Assembly (NCBI RefSeq): GCF_013386115.1
Contig: NZ_JACAOR010000016.1
Coordinates: 1-64,000, forward strand
Direction: 5' to 3'
Length of the DNA stretch: 64,000 nucleotides
Origin: Pseudomonas gingeri
GTDB lineage: Bacteria; Pseudomonadota; Gammaproteobacteria; Pseudomonadales; Pseudomonadaceae
Part shown: piece by piece, positions 59,800 to 64,000 of the stretch
How the letters are laid out: the number at the start of each line of letters is the position of its first letter
How positions within the stretch are numbered: the first letter of the stretch is position 1
Made by a program: the position numbers and the translations under genes
The notes under the pieces: generated by a model
Database searches by the model: none
What the model saw: only the letters and a program-made list of their open reading frames with translations
What the model was told of the DNA's origin: nothing

Positions 59800-59887
59800 G
59801 GAGGTGTGGCCGAGTGGTTTAAGGCAGCAGTCTTGAAAACTGCCGACTGTAACAGGTCCCAGAGTTCGAATCTCTGCGCCTCCGCCA
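59800..59887 (+). tRNA. tRNA-Ser (anticodon TGA)
   Basis: An 88-base class II tRNA including an encoded GCCA end. The acceptor stem is GGAGGTG with CGCCTCC. The D-loop is GCCGAGTGGTTTAAGGC, and the anticodon loop CTTGAAA has TGA at 59834-59836. The long variable arm is as expected for serine, and the T-loop is GTTCGAATC. It reads UCA (and probably other UCN) codons. Confidence 0.97.
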
Positions 59888-59898
59888 TACTACACACC

Positions 59899-59926
59899 AC
59901 AAAGCCCCGATAATTCGGGGCTTTGT
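59899..59926 (+). terminator. Terminator after tRNA-Ser
   Basis: ACAAAGCCCCGA (59899-59910), TAAT, TCGGGGCTTTGT (59915-59926), a 12-bp stem just 12 bases past the tRNA. The T run is short. Confidence 0.85.
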
Positions 59927-59994
59927 CGTTTCTGGCGCAGGCATTGTCCAATCAGCAGGTAACGCACGCGTTAGGCAGCCGGGGTACCGCCTCG

Positions 59995-60255
59995 TCATTC
60001 AGTCCGGACCCGTTCCTGCTTCTTCCTGGCAGCCGCCTCCGCGGCAAGGCACTCAAGGGCAAACTGCTCGGTGTAGGTCATCTGAATGGGGGTAGTTTCG
60101 CCCTTGACGGTTCTTTCGCCATCGAGGATGTATCGGATGCGCTTGTCGGTCACTCCGATGCGTTTGGCAATCCATGACGGTGTTTGTCCGATACGCGAAA
60201 TCAGCTTGTCGGCATATTCGGTGGAAGGGTTGTAGCGCTCTGCGTTGGGTGTCAT
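59995..60255 (-). CDS. Small helix-turn-helix protein
   Basis: The ATG at 60253-60255 gives 86 residues: MTPNAERYNPSTEYADKLI, then a HTH-like stretch (IGQTPSWIAKRIGVTDKRIRYILDGERT, about 24-51), then a charged helical end rich in Ala, Lys and Glu. It looks like a Cro/XRE-type small DNA-binding protein as found in phage remnants. It lies 70 bases beyond the terminator of tRNA-Ser, a favoured integration site, but no integrase or duplicated tRNA end is visible. A role as a local repressor is a guess. Confidence 0.6.
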   Translation of the reverse strand: MTPNAERYNPSTEYADKLISRIGQTPSWIAKRIGVTDKRIRYILDGERTVKGETTPIQMTYTEQFALECLAAEAAARKKQERVRTE

Positions 60256-60468
60256 GTGACGTCCGGGTAAAAGTGGGGCTGCGATGCCTGGGTAGGTGCG
60301 ACACGGTGCACCAATTATCCGATGATGTCGCGACCTTGATGAGGCGCCAAATGCCTTGTGTCTGCGCACCACGGGCAACCCGCACGGAAAAACCTGCCTT
60401 TCTCCGAACGTCCCCCATGAAGGCGGGACGGGAATGAGCACCCATCAGCAGGGGCGGAGTCGCGTCGT

Positions 60469-61869
60469 TTAACGCACGACTTCCTTGAGATAGAGCTTGC
60501 GGGCAGCGAATGCGGTCGGCGTGAAGTCTGTAAATACGCCGTCGACCCCGGCTCGGAAAAAGGCCAGGTATTCCGCCGTTGGGTCGCCCTTGTAGGCACC
60601 TGCCAGGTATTTCGCTTCGTTGCGGAAGGTGAATATATGGACGAACAGATTGGCCTTGTGAGCATCGCTGATCAGGTTGGTCGGTTTGAGGGTGTCGGCC
60701 TTGTCCAGGCCGGCGTCGGACGATGCCCCCCCGGCGACGGTGAGGGCCATTGCCTGTGGCTTCCACGGACCGATACCGTCGGCGTAGGTCCTGACCTCGG
60801 CCAAGCCTGCCGGCGTCAGCATCGCCCCGAAGGAGCGTGGGTCGCCTGCTACGGTCCAGCTGTAGGGGCGGCCGCTGACGAACGTGTTGGGTTTGTCCGT
60901 GATGAAAATGGTTTCGCCCGTCTTGAAGTTGACGCCGTTTCCATCGACCAGTTGAACTGCCCTGGATTTCAGGCCGATGGAGCGCAGGTATTTCAGGCTG
61001 GCCGGGTCAAAGCTTTGCACAAAGACCGGGGCTTCCTTGCGATTGAGATCGTTGTCGTCGAGGGCTTTGAGGATCGCCTTCTCGAACGGACGGCTGCCCG
61101 GTGCGCCGCAACCATTGGCAATGGCCTGGGCGTTGTTCCAGATCGGATTTTTACTTTCCGGATAGACCGTAATGACACGACCCGTCGCTGCGCTTTCAGC
61201 CTTTGCAATATCGATCACGTCCTGAAAACTCAAGATCGGCAACTTGCCGTTCAATTCGCCTGGGCGCTGGTCGCGGGCATCGTACGTGGTGCCGCCGATC
61301 CACTGCCGCAGTTCGGCCATGGTGAAATCGCTGATTGACCAGTCGTTGGTATGGTCTTCGCCATCAACGACCAAGGATTTCAGGACTGATTTCGGATCCT
61401 TGGGATCGGTCAGGTCATTCAGGTAGCGGGATGGGCCATTTTCTGCCGTGGCAGGGTAGCTGACGTTGACCAGCACACCTGGAACCGTGCGCTTGCGGCG
61501 GGCAACTTCGGCGTTTGTCCTGGCGACTTCGCTGATGTTGGTGTTGTCGCTCAACCACGGATTGTGTCGAGCCACCAGGACGCAGTCCCGGGTCATGTGC
61601 AGGTCCAGTTCGAGCGAATCTGCGCCCGCCTCGGCGGCCTTCTCGTAGGAGGCTCGCGTTTCTTCCGGATACAGGCCTGGCAGGCCACGATGCCCGATGA
61701 TCAGCGGTGCTGCACCGTCAAGGGTCTTGAACGAAGCCGCGGCGGTTGATCCGGTGCCGGGCGAGTTCCCGTTCGTACTGTTACAGGCACTCATCAACAG
61801 GCTGCATCCAACAACGATAAAGCGGGCAAGACACTTTGTGGCAAGGGGCAGGCCTGGGTGAGTATGCAT
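60469..61869 (-). CDS. Glycerophosphodiester phosphodiesterase lipoprotein
   Basis: The ATG at 61867-61869, six bases after AAGGA, gives 467 residues. A lipoprotein signal ends LLMSAC (Cys29). The GDPD domain starts LIIGHRGLPGLYPEET with His60, Glu87 and Asp89 (SLELDLHMTRD) and the second catalytic His102 (ARHNPW). It should hydrolyse glycerophosphodiesters to glycerol-3-phosphate and an alcohol in the periplasm or at the outer membrane. No glp genes are near. The lower-GC, accessory neighbourhood suggests acquisition. It is larger than UgpQ and closer to secreted GlpQ forms. Confidence 0.9.
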   Translation of the reverse strand: MHTHPGLPLATKCLARFIVVGCSLLMSACNSTNGNSPGTGSTAAASFKTLDGAAPLIIGHRGLPGLYPEETRASYEKAAEAGADSLELDLHMTRDCVLVARHNPWLSDNTNISEVARTNAEVARRKRTVPGVLVNVSYPATAENGPSRYLNDLTDPKDPKSVLKSLVVDGEDHTNDWSISDFTMAELRQWIGGTTYDARDQRPGELNGKLPILSFQDVIDIAKAESAATGRVITVYPESKNPIWNNAQAIANGCGAPGSRPFEKAILKALDDNDLNRKEAPVFVQSFDPASLKYLRSIGLKSRAVQLVDGNGVNFKTGETIFITDKPNTFVSGRPYSWTVAGDPRSFGAMLTPAGLAEVRTYADGIGPWKPQAMALTVAGGASSDAGLDKADTLKPTNLISDAHKANLFVHIFTFRNEAKYLAGAYKGDPTAEYLAFFRAGVDGVFTDFTPTAFAARKLYLKEVVR

Positions 61870-62141
61870 GTGCAGTCCTTCAAGAGGGCAAGAGCGGTGA
61901 TCTCCAACGGTACTGCAGGCGCGTGACGAAATCATGGCGGGACCGGTATGACCGGTGAGGTCTTCGTTACCTGGGATTCATCGGGGGAGGCGTTGCGGGC
62001 CTGGATAAAGTACATCGCAGTTGCCGAGCGTTACCGACTGGAAAAAACGACACCAACCGCGTCGGAGCAGGGCCGGTCAGGCGCAGCGACCGAAGATTGC
62101 CTTCGGCCGTCGCGCCAGGGGTGGGCAGGGCCCGCCCTGGA

Positions 62142-63746
62142 TCAGTAGATTTCCAGCTGGAACGGCGTGTCCGCGACGGCGTTGCCGGTGCTCAGCAGGT
62201 CCGCGGTCTTCGGCCGTTTCAGGATCTTGTCGCGGGTCTGCACTTGCACCTCGATGCTGCTGTCTTCAATGGCCGAGTTGTCGGCGTTGAGGGGCAGTTT
62301 GAAGGTGGCCGTGGCTTCCAGGTGCGTCTGGCAGTTCATGCACCCTTCGACGTGCCAGCGACTGAGCACCGGTTGGGTCCCCAGGTACTCGCGCTTGCCA
62401 TCGACTTCGGCGTAGGCCGAGATCAGGAACGAACCACGGATTTTCGCCCGGTTGATACGGCTGACCCGCAGCGTCTTGCCGGCGGGTTGCACGGCCTCGG
62501 CCTTGAACAGCAACTGCTTGGCGGGCTGGGCGTAGGCATCCAGGGAACCCTTGCCATAGACGTAGCCCAGTTGCTTCTCGATATTGATGCAGTCACGGGT
62601 GGTGAAGGCTTTGCCGTCAGCCTTGACGAAGGGATCCAGGGAGGTGTCCAGGCCCAATATGGCGTCTGGATCCCGGCCCGCGTCGCCCGCCGGAGGTTGC
62701 GCGTCTTTGTAGCCGGCTCCGGGATCCGTGGGATCGATGCTGAACTCATCGGTGGCCCCTTGCCGACGCTGCCAGGTCCAGAACACGTAGTCGATAAAGC
62801 AGTGATGGAAGAAGAACACCGGGTCCAGGCCGGCGGTTTCGTTCTCGCCCATATCGCCGTTGGCTCCAGGAATCGCCGAGCTGTCGCCTGCGCCCGGATA
62901 GTCGAAACCGCCGACCGCGAGGTGCATGAAGTTGTGTGGCTCCTCCAGTGACACATGGTGGGGCCCCGTCGGGTCTGCCTTGTTCTTCGCGCCTGCCGAA
63001 GTCGTGTTGGAGAACAGGGTGTAGTCAGGGGCATCGAGGCAGCTTTCGAAGCGACTGAATACTTCGCCGCGCCACTTGCCACCGATCTTGATCTTGCCAC
63101 TCAGCCAGGTGCTGACGTTTTCATTGAGGTAGGTGGTGTTTTTCTTCGGGTCCTTGAACTGGGCGTTGTGCAATGCGGTGGCCGCGCGGTCCGCGTCGGT
63201 GCCTACCAGCCCGGACAGCGGATAGCGCACGGTCTCGTAGCCTTCGGGCTTGCTGTAGATGATGGGGTTGTCCGGTGTCACCGGGAGCTCATCGGTGATG
63301 GCCTGCGGAAACACGAAGGAGCGCAGCGGGTTGTCGATCTTCTGCCCGTTGATCACGAAGGATTCCTGGGTCAGGGCCGAAGGAAGACCGTTTTCCCGCG
63401 AATGCTCGCTGCATTCATCCCAGAACGGCAGGGTGACGTTGCTACATCCGGGAATACTGCGCAATGCCTCTTCCAGGCGCCAGAGATAGGCGCGGTGCCA
63501 GCTCGGGAAGAGCACCGTGCCGTGCTGGCAGTAGCCGCCCCACCATTTGGCGTCGGTCTTGCCTTTGCCACGGAACGGCTCGCCATGCAGGCCGCCGATG
63601 GAGAAGAAGGAGTTGGGGTGGCTGGCGGGAAGATCCTTGATGCCTTTCCAGGCAAGGATCAGGGCTTCAAGTTCATCTTTCTTGTCGTGGTCATAGTCGT
63701 ACTGGATATCACTGAGAGAACGGCGTACACGCGGGGTGGATGACAT
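62142..63746 (-). CDS. Tyrosinase (type-3 copper polyphenol oxidase), fungal-type
   Basis: The ATG at 63744-63746, after a near-ideal AAGGAGGT, gives 534 residues without a signal peptide. The CuA ligands are His54 (GGLHGEPF), His75 (YCQHGTVLF) and His84 (PSWHRAY). The CuB ligands are His271 and His275 (EEPHNFMHLAVGG) and a His in FFFHHCFIDYVFWTWQRRQ (314-315). Cys73-Gln-His75 matches the Cys-X-His thioether bridge of fungal enzymes. The core ends at YVYG (395-398), and a C-terminal strand-rich domain has CMNC (469-472), like the fungal CxxC. The activity is oxidation of phenols to o-quinones, giving melanin-like pigment. Asn272 after HisB1 fits monophenolase activity. No caddie protein is encoded nearby. 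Confidence 0.93.
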   Translation of the reverse strand: MSSTPRVRRSLSDIQYDYDHDKKDELEALILAWKGIKDLPASHPNSFFSIGGLHGEPFRGKGKTDAKWWGGYCQHGTVLFPSWHRAYLWRLEEALRSIPGCSNVTLPFWDECSEHSRENGLPSALTQESFVINGQKIDNPLRSFVFPQAITDELPVTPDNPIIYSKPEGYETVRYPLSGLVGTDADRAATALHNAQFKDPKKNTTYLNENVSTWLSGKIKIGGKWRGEVFSRFESCLDAPDYTLFSNTTSAGAKNKADPTGPHHVSLEEPHNFMHLAVGGFDYPGAGDSSAIPGANGDMGENETAGLDPVFFFHHCFIDYVFWTWQRRQGATDEFSIDPTDPGAGYKDAQPPAGDAGRDPDAILGLDTSLDPFVKADGKAFTTRDCINIEKQLGYVYGKGSLDAYAQPAKQLLFKAEAVQPAGKTLRVSRINRAKIRGSFLISAYAEVDGKREYLGTQPVLSRWHVEGCMNCQTHLEATATFKLPLNADNSAIEDSSIEVQVQTRDKILKRPKTADLLSTGNAVADTPFQLEIY

Positions 63747-63944
63747 GGTGACCTCCTTGTTGCCGGGTATCCCGAAAAACTTCGGGGGACTACTGCCTGA
63801 TGCAGCATATCCGGGATCTGGCAACGTGCCAGTATGGGCGCCAAACGGTCATGGATAGGTTAGATTGACGGGTCCAAGGCACGCGGATTTCCCGCATGCA
63901 CGGTCAGTGTGTGCTGATAATCAACGTGGGCAGGAGTTGCGCCA

Positions 63945-64000
63945 GTGGTCAATGTGACGGATAAGGAGTTCAACGCAGCGTTGCCGGTCATGCAAAAGCT
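63945..64000 (+). CDS. Possible start of a gene cut by the window end
   Basis: GTG at 63945, eight bases after AGGAG (63932-63936), opens a frame (VVNVTDKEFNAALPVMQK...) that runs off the end. Only 18 codons are visible, so no function can be given. The good ribosome site is the main support. Confidence 0.35.
   Translation, partial: MVNVTDKEFNAALPVMQK

Noticed and set aside
62126..62139. Terminator after the tyrosinase gene
   Set aside because: The CAGGGC-CC-GCCCTG palindrome has a 2-nt loop and no U-tract.
61948..62148. Small plus-strand frame between the lipoprotein and tyrosinase genes
   Set aside because: No ribosome site, no recognisable fold, and it overlaps the tyrosinase end.
59800..64000. 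Attachment-site duplication of the tRNA-Ser 3' end
   Set aside because: I searched by eye for the T-arm and acceptor sequence downstream and found no second copy in the window.

Overview
The window is a GC-rich, mostly core stretch of a Pseudomonas chromosome. Gene content and order suggest the P. fluorescens group rather than P. aeruginosa. Evidence: fused nuoCD, monomeric Idh beside dimeric Icd, a 441-residue isocitrate lyase, REP/REPIN palindromes of the GTGGGAGCTGGCTTGCCGGC type, and protein sequences that read as typically pseudomonad. From memory, not from a search, the order runs parallel to the PAO1 block from about PA2666 (queD) down to about PA2603 (tRNA-Ser). Known members of that block helped to name the two-component system and the two chemoreceptors.

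Layout. 1-1.6 kb: queD and a patatin-like lipase. 1.7-8.6 kb: a signalling block with two small PepSY proteins, an OmpR-type regulator and kinase resembling BqsRS/CarRS, a dCache chemoreceptor (TlpQ-like, with a sigma-28 promoter) and a divergent sCache chemoreceptor (CtpM-like). 8.6-13.3 kb: trhP/yegQ, an AI-2E family permease and a TonB-dependent receptor with a Fur-box-like site. 13.4-28.4 kb: the complete minus-strand nuoA-N operon for NADH dehydrogenase I. 28.8-31.5 kb: aceA (glyoxylate shunt), with a perfect 26-bp dyad upstream that fits an RccR-type operator, then a secretin-N-domain protein.

31.6-39.4 kb: a GNAT protein, the ribosomal oxygenase roxA/ycfD, purB, hflD-mnmA, a Nudix hydrolase and monomeric idh. 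39.9-47.5 kb: icd, a cold-shock protein with a histidine-rich tail, then clpS-clpA, infA, bpt and aat (all parts of the N-degron pathway together) and trxB. 47.7-55.3 kb: a plus-strand series ftsK-lolA-rarA-crcB-serS-cysG. 55.4-59.7 kb: a glutathionyl-hydroquinone reductase, the tusDCBE-ybiB operon for tRNA 2-thiolation and a YccA/Bax-inhibitor-1 protein.

59.8-64 kb: a tRNA-Ser(UGA) marks the edge of a more accessory-looking segment. It holds a small HTH protein, a glycerophosphodiesterase lipoprotein and a tyrosinase with clearly fungal-type features: a Cys-X-His copper-A motif and a C-terminal CxxC.

No CRISPR array, complete insertion sequence, rRNA operon or integrase is visible. Most of the window is conserved housekeeping. 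The least ordinary parts are the tyrosinase, the His-tailed cold-shock protein and several strong regulatory dyads.
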